This document shows, one piece after another, positions 15,185-22,250 of a stretch of DNA of 64,000 bases. The translations under genes and the position numbers were made by a program. The stretch comes from a virus, in the IMG/VR virus record IMGVR_UViG_3300043788_000060, positions 1 through 64,000 of that record; one strand, given 5' to 3'. The notes beneath the pieces are model-generated. The model did not search any database. It saw nothing but the letters and a program-made list of their open reading frames with translations, and was not told where the DNA came from. Every line of letters begins with the position of its first letter. The stretch's first letter is position 1.

Positions 15185-16266
15185 ACTTCCTCCATTATAC
15201 CACGAATTCGTTCTTGCTGCCCGTTTGTCCGCTTGGCATAGTGTTTTTCAATTGTAGTAGTAGTGTCTCCCAAAAGTTGGGCAACATCGAATAGCGTACA
15301 TCCCTTGGCGAGCAGATAGCACGCTCGATAATGCCGGAACCTATGAGGATGGCAATTTGCAATCCCAGCTTTTTCTCCCCAACTTCGAACCATCTGGTAC
15401 AGTTTGTGCGGCACCATGCCGGGGAATATTCTGTCCTCCCCTTCGATCCGGAAGTCGTCCATTATTCGGATAAACTCCCGGTTCATCGGAATTTCAACGC
15501 GCTTACCTCGTTTCGCAGTAAGCACCCGCAAGGTCTTGGTCTGAAAATCTACCGACCCCCAACGCAAGCTGGCAACATCGGAGCAGCGCAGGCCGGTATG
15601 CTTGAAAACCGCGAACACCGTTTTTTCTAACGCCGGTTTTTCGACCGCTTCAAGCGCCGACATTTCTTCATCCGTAAACGGCTGGACCGCTTCTTCGACC
15701 GCCGGAATTTTCGGCTTGTACTTGAGTGGGGTTTTCGCCATCCATCCTTCTTCAACCGCAAAGTCAAATAACGCAGACAGCGCAACCGTGTCCGTAATTA
15801 TTCCCCGTCCTGATCCGCCTTTGGCCAAAATCGATTCCTTGCGCCAGAGCAAATGAGATTCTACTGCCTCGGGGGTGATCTCAACAACGTTACCCAGTCC
15901 AGTTTCTATCAGCCGGTCAAAGAACAGCTTGATTACTCTTTCATACTCTCGCCGGGTTCGGACCCCGATCTGTCCAAGTTTCTCGCGCCGTGAGGTATGA
16001 TCCGTAAACCGGGTTTCGAGTTCTGTTAGCTTCATAGGATCGTCAGGCAACACACCTTGTGTCAGCCGTTTGAAGCTGCTTCCCGGCAGAGCCGTCCTCA
16101 ATTCAGCCCATACGTGACTTTTGGGACCGTCCGCTAAAGCATATTGGACTCTGGTTCCCAACCGCTCGGCGGATTTTGGGTCTTTGACCCCCAAGGAGCA
16201 ACGGACACGTCTGCCACTGAGCAGAGTGTCAAGGTGGTATGTCGATCCTCGTTTGGTAAGGGTCAC
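15181..16266 (-). CDS. int: Tyrosine recombinase (phage integrase)
   Basis: An N-terminal SAM-like DNA-binding domain is followed by a catalytic domain with Arg in HTGLRCSDVASLRW, Lys at TAKRGK, HPHRFRHYRA (His-x-x-Arg) and the nucleophile Tyr in EKHYAKRT. 361 aa is normal. It would integrate the phage or resolve genome dimers. No clear attachment site was seen beside it. It carries an internal repeat copy (15457..15471) and a promoter-like motif in its last codons. Confidence 0.93.
   Translation of the reverse strand: MTLTKRGSTYHLDTLLSGRRVRCSLGVKDPKSAERLGTRVQYALADGPKSHVWAELRTALPGSSFKRLTQGVLPDDPMKLTELETRFTDHTSRREKLGQIGVRTRREYERVIKLFFDRLIETGLGNVVEITPEAVESHLLWRKESILAKGGSGRGIITDTVALSALFDFAVEEGWMAKTPLKYKPKIPAVEEAVQPFTDEEMSALEAVEKPALEKTVFAVFKHTGLRCSDVASLRWGSVDFQTKTLRVLTAKRGKRVEIPMNREFIRIMDDFRIEGEDRIFPGMVPHKLYQMVRSWGEKAGIANCHPHRFRHYRACYLLAKGCTLFDVAQLLGDTTTTIEKHYAKRTNGQQERIRGIMEEV
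15194..15204 (-). promoter_or_regulatory. Extended -10 motif in integrase 3' end
   Basis: CGTGGTATAATG on the minus strand, matching the phage promoter motif and encoding Arg-Gly-Ile-Met in the integrase. If used, the transcript would start almost at the ATG of 14891..15184, i.e. nearly leaderless. No -35 seen. Confidence 0.4.
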
Positions 16267-16445
16267 TCTACCCCGCTATGTCCAAAAGTCCATTCCGGTC
16301 GGCGGCATGCCTGCCAATCCGTCGCGTCGTGGTCCTCTGGCGTGAACTCGGTTCGGATGCCCCGCAGTATCGACGGCCTTGATAGTTGGTAGACCTGCGA
16401 GACTCCTGCAATTTCGGCTTTGCGGATTGCGGCTAAAAGGGTCAT
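16263..16445 (-). CDS. Small protein (60 aa) before the integrase
   Basis: Start MTLLAAIRK chosen for GAGAGG and ATGA coupling. Contains an N-terminal helix and TPEDHDATDW. It overlaps the integrase start by 4 nt. An excisionase would be expected here, but no helix-turn-helix is obvious, so it stays unknown. Confidence 0.55.
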   Translation of the reverse strand: MTLLAAIRKAEIAGVSQVYQLSRPSILRGIRTEFTPEDHDATDWQACRRPEWTFGHSGVE

Positions 16446-16666
16446 GCAGTTTCCTCTCTCGGTTTTTCCTGTATCTCTGTGAGCCAGCGGTCCACAATCA
16501 AATGCGCACACCCCGCGCCGCACACGTGTTTCGATCCCGGTTTCTCCGCTGCTCGGGACCACTTGAGAAAATATGGAGCGTTGCGGACATACCGGAGTTC
16601 CAGCCAATGATTGCTTGGCCCGCGTTGTGCCCCGCATTGCTCGCACTCGATGGATTGCTTAATCAA
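16442..16666 (-). CDS. Zinc-ribbon protein (74 aa)
   Basis: CEQCGAQRGP, then HVCGAGCAHLI: a four-Cys zinc ribbon around a helical insert (FLKWSRAAEKP). Coupled at both ends (ATGA). Function unknown. Confidence 0.65.
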   Translation of the reverse strand: MIKQSIECEQCGAQRGPSNHWLELRYVRNAPYFLKWSRAAEKPGSKHVCGAGCAHLIVDRWLTEIQEKPREETA

Positions 16667-16872
16667 GCGGATTGCTCCATCTCGATATAGGCAATGTTGT
16701 CGCCTTGCACGAAATAGAGATGCTGGTTGGTCCCCATGAAACGCTGGATTGTGCTGCTGGTAAGACTGGACGCAGTAAACGTCCGGTCGGGGGATTCGAG
16801 AATCGCCAGCTTTTGTCCGGTTTTCAAAAATAAGACTCCTTTGATCAGGGTCGGTTTCGGTGTGAGACTCAT
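16663..16872 (-). CDS. Small beta protein (69 aa)
   Basis: LIKGVLFLKTGQKLAILESPDRTF, then HLYFVQGDNIAYIEME: an SH3- or OB-like small beta fold. Its stop overlaps the next start. Function unknown. Confidence 0.55.
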   Translation of the reverse strand: MSLTPKPTLIKGVLFLKTGQKLAILESPDRTFTASSLTSSTIQRFMGTNQHLYFVQGDNIAYIEMEQSA

Positions 16873-17114
16873 TGATTTTTCCTCGCCTTCTTCGCCGCAG
16901 CTTTCTCGGCTTTGGCTTTTGCTACGAACCTTGCCACAGCCGCAGTATACACCGAAGCCGGGGTAATCTCATACGATCCGCGCAATCCCTTGAGCCGGAC
17001 CCGCACGCCGTAAGGTGACAACTCGAAGATGATCTCTCTGAGTTTTCCACGTTCTCGAACTGTGTCCGAAAATTCTAGGACGCACCGAGACTTGCGTTTG
17101 GCTAATACGCTCAT
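16869..17114 (-). CDS. Basic protein (81 aa)
   Basis: Start MSVLAKRKSR chosen for AGGAG. The N-terminal half is beta rich (REIIFELSPYGVRVRLKG); the C-terminus is Ala/Lys-rich (AKAKAEKAAAKKARK), as in nucleic-acid-binding tails. Function unknown. Confidence 0.6.
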   Translation of the reverse strand: MSVLAKRKSRCVLEFSDTVRERGKLREIIFELSPYGVRVRLKGLRGSYEITPASVYTAAVARFVAKAKAEKAAAKKARKNQ

Positions 17115-17242
17115 TGCACACTCCTGAATCCATGAATGATAAGCCAGCCCACGAAAATCCAGACCGCCGCTGTGAAGAAGGCGCAGAATATCCATCCGGC
17201 GAGTGCGACAGGATCGATTTGTCCATTATTCGGACGGGTCAT
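17111..17242 (-). CDS. Membrane microprotein (43 aa)
   Basis: Start MTRPNNGQ (GGAGG upstream); one long hydrophobic stretch (LAGWIFCAFFTAAVWIFVGWLIIH). The repeat (17221..17235) is read here in a third frame as Arg-Pro-Asn-Asn-Gly-Gln. Function unknown. Confidence 0.55.
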   Translation of the reverse strand: MTRPNNGQIDPVALAGWIFCAFFTAAVWIFVGWLIIHGFRSVQ

Positions 17243-17337
17243 TGCTCCTCCGTGCCGCGATAAACCTTGACCGTCCCGGAGACCATGATAGCAGCCAACG
17301 GAAACCAAGCCGGTAGTGTGAGTGCAAGCCAGATCAT
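17239..17337 (-). CDS. Membrane microprotein (32 aa)
   Basis: GGAGGGTTT then ATG; hydrophobic WLALTLPAWFPLAAIMV and a charged end. Its TGA overlaps the next ATG. It lies behind the structured leader at 17369..17399. Function unknown. Confidence 0.45.
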   Translation of the reverse strand: MIWLALTLPAWFPLAAIMVSGTVKVYRGTEEQ

Positions 17338-17368
17338 AAACCCTCCAAACCATTTGTCAACTTCAACA

Positions 17369-17399
17369 CCCGCGCCGCGTGAAGGCTGGTTTAGGCGGG
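17369..17399 (-). promoter_or_regulatory. Structured leader element, copy 1
   Basis: Minus strand: outer stem CCCGC/GCGGG, then an inner hairpin GCC-TTCACGC-GGC placed directly against the outer 3' strand. Three related copies at 19921, 20516 and 20660 keep the fold with compensating base changes, which supports a real RNA structure. Function unknown. Confidence 0.55.
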
Positions 17400-17422
17400 C
17401 ACCCGGATCGCGCCGGGGCGGG

Positions 17423-17593
17423 TTACTTGTTCTCGATAAGCAGGCCGTTCGGCTTGGTTACATCTTTATCGCCTCGGGCCAGACGCCGAGTTCGCTTGTT
17501 GAGCCCAAATTCTTCGGACCTGTTTGGGGTGTAGTGTTGGACCTGCGCGTGACCCAACTCGGCCCGCGCTCCTACGACTGCGACTGATTTCAT
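17423..17593 (-). CDS. Small basic protein (56 aa)
   Basis: GGGAG upstream. MKSVAVVGARAELGHAQVQHY then RTRRLARGDKDV. No family recognised. The TAA is followed by a G/C-rich stretch before the structured leader element. Confidence 0.55.
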   Translation of the reverse strand: MKSVAVVGARAELGHAQVQHYTPNRSEEFGLNKRTRRLARGDKDVTKPNGLLIENK

Positions 17594-17595
17594 GG

Positions 17596-17811
17596 TTAGC
17601 TCCCTTGGTTGCCGTTGTCGGCGGGGTCGTAGTTGTCAACTTCTTCGTCGTCGAAAGTGACTGCTTCGATTTGGCTGGTAGGCTCCCAGTCCTCGAAATC
17701 ATCGATAGTCAAAGTATTCAAAGCCTCATCGATTGCCGCTTCTTCGTCTTCTGCCTCAACTTCCAAATACGCCTTTCCCGTAATCGGGATGGTTACTCCG
17801 TATGTTCTCAC
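17596..17811 (-). CDS. Small acidic protein (71 aa)
   Basis: GTG start overlapping the upstream TGA, GGAGGG before it. TYGVTIPITGKAYLEVEAED then EEAAIDEAL, a common phage and archaeal one-domain beta-alpha pattern, with a very acidic C-terminus. Function unknown. Confidence 0.6.
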   Translation of the reverse strand: MRTYGVTIPITGKAYLEVEAEDEEAAIDEALNTLTIDDFEDWEPTSQIEAVTFDDEEVDNYDPADNGNQGS

Positions 17812-17966
17812 TTTCCCTCCAATTCCGCCAGATGCTCTCTGGCCGATTCCAGTTCTTTGTTCCACTGCGCTCTTTGCTCTTGGGTGATGCCTTGATCGAG
17901 CAGCCAGAGTTTCAGCTTGCTGATTTCCCCACGGTAAAACTCTGCGTTGTATGTGATTCCGCGCAT
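17808..17966 (-). CDS. Small helical protein (52 aa)
   Basis: Two helices (AEFYRGEISKLKLWLLDQG and RAQWNKELESAREHLAEL) separated by ITQEQ, a helical hairpin. AAAGGAG upstream, and a repeat copy (17979..17993) just before that. Function unknown. Confidence 0.6.
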   Translation of the reverse strand: MRGITYNAEFYRGEISKLKLWLLDQGITQEQRAQWNKELESAREHLAELEGK

Positions 17967-17998
17967 GGCGGCTCCTTTGTCCATTTTTCGGACGGTTT

Positions 17999-18745
17999 TT
18001 AGAGCAAATCGATTCCGGGACTATTTAGCTCCCGCAAGGTTTCCAAAGCAAGATTCGCGGCGAGGCTCAAATAGGCATCCGCCGCCGACCCCGCCGACTC
18101 CGCCGACTGCGCCGACCACGCCGCCGACTGCGCCGACCACGCCGCCGACCACGCCGACCGCGCCGCCGACCGCGCCGACTCCGCCGACCACGCCGACCCC
18201 GCCGACTCCGCCGCCGACCGCGCCGCCGACGCCGCCGACGCCGCCGACGCCGACGCCGCCGACGCCGACCACGCCGACCGCGCCGCCGACCGCGCCGACT
18301 CCGCCGACCACGCCGACTCCGCCGCCGACTCTGGAGTTCCTTCGTCCTCGCACCGCTTTGCTGCTGCGAGGCACTCAGGATACCCTGATAAAGATTGACG
18401 GAAAATTTTCGGAATCAGCACAGAAATAATCTTTTTGGAAAGCCGGACGGTAAATTCAACGTCATCGACTACTCCAAGACTCCCCAACTGCGCCAACCCC
18501 AAATCCCGCAAACCTTTTGCCCGCGCTTCCGCCGAACTCCACTGTGAGTCGTTCAGCTCAATCTTGAATAACCGGACAGAAGATGCTACGCATCCCGGAT
18601 CGTCGCCGTGTGGCAAATTCATCGCTTCGCAGATCGCCGCTTCGATGCAAACCTGACCGCCTTGGCTTCCAAGACCGTTGCTCAATCCGCGTTCGAGGAT
18701 CGAATCGAATTTCCCTATCGGGAATTTCTTGATGTCGAATTTCAT
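17999..18745 (-). CDS. Protein with long Ser-Ala-x repeat tail (248 aa)
   Basis: Start MKFDIKKFPIG (AAGGAG upstream). The globular part has CIEAAICEAMNLPHGDDPGC and a later LRDLGLAQLGSLG, a pattern I know from other phage proteins of unknown function. Residues about 140-225 are a low-complexity run of Ser-Ala-Ala/Glu/Trp/Arg units, coded by near-repeats of GCGGAGTCGGC type (18075-18330) on the minus strand. The tail could be a rod-like helix. Length may vary between relatives. Confidence 0.7.
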   Translation of the reverse strand: MKFDIKKFPIGKFDSILERGLSNGLGSQGGQVCIEAAICEAMNLPHGDDPGCVASSVRLFKIELNDSQWSSAEARAKGLRDLGLAQLGSLGVVDDVEFTVRLSKKIISVLIPKIFRQSLSGYPECLAAAKRCEDEGTPESAAESAWSAESARSAARSAWSASAASASAASAASAARSAAESAGSAWSAESARSAARSAWSAAWSAQSAAWSAQSAESAGSAADAYLSLAANLALETLRELNSPGIDLL

Positions 18746-18833
18746 ATTTCTCCTTCTCGGTTGCTGCGACCTCGGGTTCCAATCTCCCGTCAAACCCGAG
18801 GTTTCGCCCCCACCAAAAGGCTCGTCAGGCAGC

Positions 18834-19028
18834 TTAAATGCGGTTGTGGAAGTCCTCGATCAATTCGGCGACGGTCGGGGTTGAAACGCCGAGGCGATCA
18901 AGAGCATCGAGGAAGTCTTTGGCTTCTTCCTCAAGACTGGCAAACTCCTCGAAATTTCCGTCCTCGTCGTACTTGACTCCGTGTTCTGTGTTGAAAAACA
19001 GATCAGAGATATTGCCTTCAACTTTCAT
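18834..19028 (-). CDS. Small acidic protein (64 aa)
   Basis: GGAGG 4-5 nt before the ATG. NFEEFASLEEEAKDFLDAL, then PTVAELIEDFHNRI: two acidic amphipathic helices. Function unknown. Confidence 0.6.
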   Translation of the reverse strand: MKVEGNISDLFFNTEHGVKYDEDGNFEEFASLEEEAKDFLDALDRLGVSTPTVAELIEDFHNRI

Positions 19029-19053
19029 GTTTCCTCCGCGCCGTGTGGGCGAC

Positions 19054-19140
19054 CTACCAAACTATCAGGATCGCAACACCAGCTAGAATCAATATACTAC
19101 ACATCCCGGCTGGTGTCAAGTCCCTAAGTGGATTTTTCAT
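19054..19140 (-). CDS. Membrane microprotein (28 aa)
   Basis: ATG overlaps the upstream TGA. A charged N-terminus (KNPLRDLTP) and one hydrophobic helix (MCSILILAGVAILIVW). Supported only by coupling and composition. Confidence 0.4.
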   Translation of the reverse strand: MKNPLRDLTPAGMCSILILAGVAILIVW

Positions 19141-19283
19141 GCGGCCTTCAATCTGCGAATCAGCCGAAACGTAATCGCCCGCATACGCAAGAACTCTTGT
19201 CGGTTGTGCTCCGTGCGCCGTGGAATACGGATTTTTGGCGCGTTCTCGGTATGTTTGGCAAAATATCCGCGTTCGTGCTTCAT
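19137..19283 (-). CDS. Small basic protein (48 aa)
   Basis: MKHERGYFAKHTENAP, then RRTEHNRQEF and a C-terminal basic helix (RAITFRLIRRLK). ATG overlaps the upstream stop. Probably nucleic-acid binding; function unknown. Confidence 0.5.
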   Translation of the reverse strand: MKHERGYFAKHTENAPKIRIPRRTEHNRQEFLRMRAITFRLIRRLKAA

Positions 19284-19378
19284 ACAACCTCCGGGTTGCA
19301 AATTTTACACGGGCAGTGGATCGACAAGCAATTATGCTTCCCGTTCCGGCAACTAGCACACGGTTCTGCCCGCTTCAT
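19280..19378 (-). CDS. Cys-rich mini zinc protein (32 aa)
   Basis: CASC, then CLSIHCPCKIC: six Cys and two His in 32 residues, a compact zinc knuckle. Preceded by a long structured leader with hairpins CCCGC/GCGGG, GGCTAG/CTAGCC and CCGGT/ACCGG (19385-19470). Function unknown. Confidence 0.5.
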   Translation of the reverse strand: MKRAEPCASCRNGKHNCLSIHCPCKICNPEVV

Positions 19379-19506
19379 GGAATACTTTGTCCCGCGCCCG
19401 CCCGGTTTGACCGGATCGAGAACGGAGGCTAGGGAACTAGCCCCGCCTAGCGAGCGGGCACCTGTCCGAGAGATACGATGCGGGACGCGGGATAAGCAGG
19501 GGAGTT

Positions 19507-19869
19507 TCACGCTTCAGACCTCGGCATGAAAATAACTGTCCTCGTTCCCGTGAAACGATAATTGCGGAAAGTTCCTTCCCACTTGTAAACGGCACCATCC
19601 GTAAGCTGCTGATAATCCTTAAAGACAAAATCCTGCATGGCATCGAACAACCACGGAGAATCGTCCAGATCATCAAAATGCGCATCGAGGATTACCATAT
19701 CGCCACCATACGCCGCAATAGCGAACACGATAAATCCACGATATGTCCGATTTTTCTTCGGCGCAAGATGACCCCACGTATCGTCCAAAACTGCCATTTT
19801 GTAGGACAGTTCTGCCGGGGCCATCGCCGCTTCCATGTAATTGCCGGAATCGTAACTCACTCCGGGCAT
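19507..19869 (-). CDS. Unknown protein (120 aa)
   Basis: TGGAGGATTT before the ATG. Beta-rich, with YRGFIVFAIAAYGGDMVIL and FDDLDDSPWLFDAMQDFVF. No family recognised. Upstream lie a repeat copy (19898..19912) and structured leader copy 2. Confidence 0.6.
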   Translation of the reverse strand: MPGVSYDSGNYMEAAMAPAELSYKMAVLDDTWGHLAPKKNRTYRGFIVFAIAAYGGDMVILDAHFDDLDDSPWLFDAMQDFVFKDYQQLTDGAVYKWEGTFRNYRFTGTRTVIFMPRSEA

Positions 19870-19920
19870 AAATCCTCCATTTCCAACCCATTAGCCAGTC
19901 CATTATTCGGACTGTTGCCC

Positions 19921-19955
19921 GCTCCCTGCCACGTGGAGGCTGGATTATAGGGAGC
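19921..19955 (-). promoter_or_regulatory. Structured leader element, copy 2
   Basis: Outer stem GCTCCCT/AGGGAGC (7 bp) and inner hairpin GCC-TCCACGT-GGC. The loop differs from copy 1 at two positions while both stems stay paired. It lies before 19507..19869. Confidence 0.55.
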
Positions 19956-19971
19956 ACCCGCCGAAGCGGGG

Positions 19972-20079
19972 TTAGCCGTGAAATTGAATTCCAATGGCGC
20001 GGGGTGGCTGTGTTGGCCCGACAGCGATTTTGTGCCCCGGCAATCCGATTGTCAAAAGCAGCATCAGAAATGCGAACAT
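19972..20079 (-). CDS. Short exported-like peptide (35 aa)
   Basis: AGGAGG before the ATG; MFAFLMLLLTIGLPG hydrophobic start, then a short polar tail. Could be a membrane peptide. Low support. Confidence 0.4.
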   Translation of the reverse strand: MFAFLMLLLTIGLPGHKIAVGPTQPPRAIGIQFHG

Positions 20080-20086
20080 ATTCCTC

Positions 20087-20266
20087 CTATTCTGTCCAGC
20101 TTACGGACCACTCAAACAAGCCTTCTTTCATTATACCACGTTTGTCGTACTCGGCTTCGATAATTTTCGAGTGCAGCCGCGCCGTGCGGTTTTTGCGGGC
20201 AAGCAATCCATCGATAAAATCAAGTGCCGCAGCGCATGAGTCGTCGAATGACTTGGTGCGGGTCAT
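20087..20266 (-). CDS. Small basic protein (59 aa)
   Basis: FDDSCAAALDFIDGLLARKNRTARLHSKIIEAEY: a helical basic core. The codons for Arg-Gly-Ile-Met hold the phage promoter motif GTGGTATAATG (20129..20139). Start overlaps 20263..20469. Function unknown. Confidence 0.55.
   Translation of the reverse strand: MTRTKSFDDSCAAALDFIDGLLARKNRTARLHSKIIEAEYDKRGIMKEGLFEWSVSWTE
20129..20139 (-). promoter_or_regulatory. Extended -10 motif inside a coding region
   Basis: GTGGTATAATG on the minus strand with TATAAT at 20135-20130 and no clear -35. It would drive 19972..20079 and following genes. Confidence 0.4.
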
Positions 20267-20469
20267 ATTTTCCCGCCCGAAGGCCCGTTGGTTCCGGCAA
20301 TGTATCCGAGCCAGCGTTCGCTATTGAATTGCGGATTCGCCTTCGCGCAAACTTGCCGGATCGTCCCCACGTCCTGCGCCCACTGCTTTGTGCGTACAGC
20401 ATCAAACATAGGGCGGGATTCGTTGAGCGCATCGGCCAGCGCGATAAAATCCTTTTTTGACATTGACAT
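20263..20469 (-). CDS. Small protein (68 aa)
   Basis: DFIALADALNESRP, then QWAQDVGTIRQVCAKANPQF and ERWLGYIAG. Helical; the pattern (FxALAdaL... vc... NP.Fd..rf..yi.G) matches a small phage domain that I cannot name. GGAG upstream; leader copy 3 upstream of that. Confidence 0.6.
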   Translation of the reverse strand: MSMSKKDFIALADALNESRPMFDAVRTKQWAQDVGTIRQVCAKANPQFNSERWLGYIAGTNGPSGGKI

Positions 20470-20515
20470 CGTTGTGTCTCCGTTCTCCTGAATTTAGGCA
20501 ATCAGTAACCGCTCA

Positions 20516-20547
20516 ACCCCACCGCGTGAAGGTTTGCCTATTGGGGT
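20516..20547 (-). promoter_or_regulatory. Structured leader element, copy 3
   Basis: Outer stem ACCCC/GGGGT; inner hairpin ACC-TTCACGC-GGT. The inner stem replaces GCC/GGC of copies 1 and 2 on both sides, a compensating change. Confidence 0.55.
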
Positions 20548-20659
20548 CAACGGGAAGCCATTACCACTCGGTACCAGAGTAATGAACGTTTTCTGCGAGG
20601 CATACTCGCGCATCCCGCGTCCTTTGGTTCCCCGGAATCCGTCGATTCGGGTACTAATA

Positions 20660-20690
20660 GCGCCACCACGTAAAGGTGAGGACTCAGCGC
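20660..20690 (-). promoter_or_regulatory. Structured leader element, copy 4
   Basis: Outer stem GCGC/GCGC and inner hairpin ACC-TTTACGT-GGT. It keeps the same order (outer stem, single strand of 8-9 nt, inner hairpin, outer 3' strand). Confidence 0.45.
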
Positions 20691-20725
20691 CAACCGGATA
20701 ACGCGCCGGTATCGCGGTTTGTCCA

Positions 20726-20899
20726 TTATTCGGACGGATAGATTCGGTTCCCGATGCGCTCGCCCCACATCGGCAGCGTGAAGGCCACGCCGTACTGCCC
20801 GGGCCTGTCCAGATTGTGAGTTGCCCGATAGACTAGCACGGAGCTACGGGTTTGATCGGCTATTTTCCGCGCCTCAGTCTGTGCCTGTCTCAACGTCAT
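20726..20899 (-). CDS. Small protein (57 aa)
   Basis: MTLRQAQTEARKIAD, then VLVYRATHNLDRPGQYGVA: a helix followed by strands. Ends Pro-Ser-Glu-stop in the repeat at 20721..20735. Overlaps the preceding gene. Function unknown. Confidence 0.6.
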   Translation of the reverse strand: MTLRQAQTEARKIADQTRSSVLVYRATHNLDRPGQYGVAFTLPMWGERIGNRIYPSE

Positions 20900-21032
20900 C
20901 TTCGGTTTCCTCCTCTTCTGGCTCGGCTTCGTGGCTAAACTGCATTCCGCAATTCCGGCATTGAACGTGAACGCGGTTTCCAAGCTGGCCTAACAGCATC
21001 AGCGGGCCGTCGCACAGATCGCAGGTTTCCAT
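20874..21032 (-). CDS. Zinc-ribbon protein with acidic tail (52 aa)
   Basis: METCDLCDGPLM, then VHVQCRNCGMQF: classic CxxC...CxxC zinc ribbon, with an acidic C-terminus (EPEEEETEDD). GGAG upstream. Function unknown. Confidence 0.65.
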   Translation of the reverse strand: METCDLCDGPLMLLGQLGNRVHVQCRNCGMQFSHEAEPEEEETEDDVETGTD

Positions 21033-21055
21033 TTCCGCTCCTCTCAATTGTATTA

Positions 21056-21084
21056 ACCCTACACCTGTTTTAAAAGGTTGTCAA
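21056..21084 (-). promoter_or_regulatory. Possible promoter before 20874..21032
   Basis: Minus strand TTGACA (21084-21079), 17 nt, then TAGGGT (21061-21056). The -35 is perfect but the -10 is poor. It lies between two genes just downstream of the 21089..21337 stop. Confidence 0.4.
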
Positions 21085-21088
21085 GGGG

Positions 21089-21337
21089 CTAAACATAAAT
21101 CGGTTGCGCCGTGAAGTCAAGGATCAACACTGATTCCTGACGGTTCGCGGCTTTGATGTCAGTGGCAATCGAGATAACCGTGGCCTTAGACGTGGCTACT
21201 AGGTCAATCGCCAGACTTGCTTCGCGTGTGCCCTTCCACGATCCGATTATGGGCATCACGCTGTAGCTGTCAACGTGCGCGTCCAAGATGGACAGAATAG
21301 CTTCGCGGTTCTTGTCCTCTGTGAGTATGCGGTACAT
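21089..21337 (-). CDS. Unknown protein (82 aa)
   Basis: YRILTEDKNREAILSIL, then DSYSVMPIIGSWKGTREASLAIDL: the pattern is shared by small phage proteins of unknown function. GAGGT upstream. A perfect CCCGGA-GCAA-TCCGGG hairpin lies in its leader (about 21375-21391). Confidence 0.6.
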   Translation of the reverse strand: MYRILTEDKNREAILSILDAHVDSYSVMPIIGSWKGTREASLAIDLVATSKATVISIATDIKAANRQESVLILDFTAQPIYV

Positions 21338-21406
21338 GGTTTACCTCAATGCAGGGGTTGTGACCTGCTTCCCGCATTAACCCGGATTGCTCCGGGCCAC
21401 TCTGCG

Positions 21407-21625
21407 TTACAGGTTGTCGTGGACGTTGCTAATCAGCCTTGCAGCCAACCCCAATGCTTCCTCATTGGACAGAAAGAAAAACACCTTTGCCGCGCCCGGT
21501 GCCTGATCTAAACCGGGAGTAAACAGAATCTTGCCCTCATAGCGGCCTACGGTGCCTAGCGTGTCGATGCTGGCCGTCTGCCGTGTCTCTTCGCCCGTGC
21601 GCCCCACTATCACGATTTTCGCCAT
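21407..21625 (-). CDS. Unknown protein (72 aa)
   Basis: MAKIVIVGRTGEETRQTA then KILFTPGLDQAPGAAKVFFFLS. GGAGGATTT before the ATG. The leader has a hairpin whose loop (GATTAGCCTA) could pair with CTA just before the ribosome site (see findings). Function unknown. Confidence 0.55.
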   Translation of the reverse strand: MAKIVIVGRTGEETRQTASIDTLGTVGRYEGKILFTPGLDQAPGAAKVFFFLSNEEALGLAARLISNVHDNL

Positions 21626-21700
21626 AAATCCTCCTAGCCTGTCTCTTCAGTGCCGGTAGGCTAATCCCGGCAGACCGTCCGAAAAATGGACGGTTTCGAC

Positions 21701-21883
21701 TTATGCGCTCCTGTGCGGGCGGCGCGAGTAGACGTTGGCGGGCTCCGACTCGGGTTGCAATACCGCTTTCGCTTTTCGGTAGGTAATCACAATATCCGGC
21801 CAATCCCGCGCGGTTTGTAGAACCCCCACAGCCTCGACATCGCTCACAAATTCTCGAAGTACCTCAATCGCGGATTTTTCCAT
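21701..21883 (-). CDS. Small helical protein (60 aa)
   Basis: MEKSAIEVLREFVSDVEAVG then WPDIVITYRKAKAVL. This pattern (alleLr.fv.dveavg..... WPdl..ty.kAra.L) is familiar from phage proteins of unknown function. AGGGGGAT upstream. Confidence 0.6.
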   Translation of the reverse strand: MEKSAIEVLREFVSDVEAVGVLQTARDWPDIVITYRKAKAVLQPESEPANVYSRRPHRSA

Positions 21884-21892
21884 CCTATCCCC

Positions 21893-22000
21893 CTATCTCT
21901 TGAAGTTGATTGCGGTTAAACCCAATACCAGCACGCCGAATACCGCGAGAATCAGGTACGGGGCAATGGTTGCGATGTGCTGGCCATATGCGCCAATCAT
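21893..22000 (-). CDS. Membrane microprotein (35 aa)
   Basis: ATG overlaps the upstream TGA. One hydrophobic helix (IAPYLILAVFGVLVLGLTAI). Function unknown. Confidence 0.5.
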   Translation of the reverse strand: MIGAYGQHIATIAPYLILAVFGVLVLGLTAINFKR

Positions 22001-22161
22001 TTTGACTCCAGAACTTCGAGCAGCAAAACATCGTGCCCGGAGCCTGATGCCTTGTCGTAGAATTCCTGCGCTGATTCGCGGCTGAGAAAACCGTGGACTC
22101 CCGGTTCGTATTCATCATCCACGACCACGACAAACTTTACCTTTGCCTTTTCAACGATCAC
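21997..22161 (-). CDS. Small protein (54 aa, GTG start)
   Basis: AAAGGAGAAAC before GTG. VKFVVVVDDEYEPGVHGF, then SAQEFYDKASG and HDVLLLEV: small alpha/beta fold. Function unknown; behind a structured leader (22183..22237). Confidence 0.55.
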   Translation of the reverse strand: MIVEKAKVKFVVVVDDEYEPGVHGFLSRESAQEFYDKASGSGHDVLLLEVLESK

Positions 22162-22250
22162 GTTTCTCCTTTCCGCGCTCTCGCCATCGGATTAAATCCC
22201 GACTGTGCGCCGTTACTGTATGCGGCCTAACGATGGCCGCGCCGTTCGGT

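Larger units (their letters stand above)
20470..20725 (-). other. Leader region with two structured elements and a doubtful ORF
   Basis: About 256 nt between coupled genes. It holds structured leader copies 3 and 4, plus a hairpin CCC-GAATC-GACG-GATTC-GGG near 20640. An ATG in the repeat at 20721..20735 opens a 59-codon frame (20547..20726, MDKPRYRRV...) that would run through these structures. I think it is more likely leader than gene. Confidence 0.4.

Noticed and set aside
15181-16266. Attachment site beside the integrase
   Set aside because: No repeat shared with a tRNA gene or a plausible core with arm sites was found near the gene.
18000-18430. Plus-strand frame rich in Pro-Thr opposite the Ser-Ala repeat
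   Set aside because: An antisense shadow of the repeated coding stretch; the minus-strand frame has start, ribosome site and a globular domain.
20547-20726. 59-codon gene MDKPRYRRV...
   Set aside because: It starts in a repeat but runs through two conserved leader structures and has no recognisable composition or downstream coupling.
21633-21700. PreQ1-type riboswitch
   Set aside because: The pseudoknot-like layout is suggestive, but the loop and 3' strand lack the class consensus; recorded only as a folded leader.
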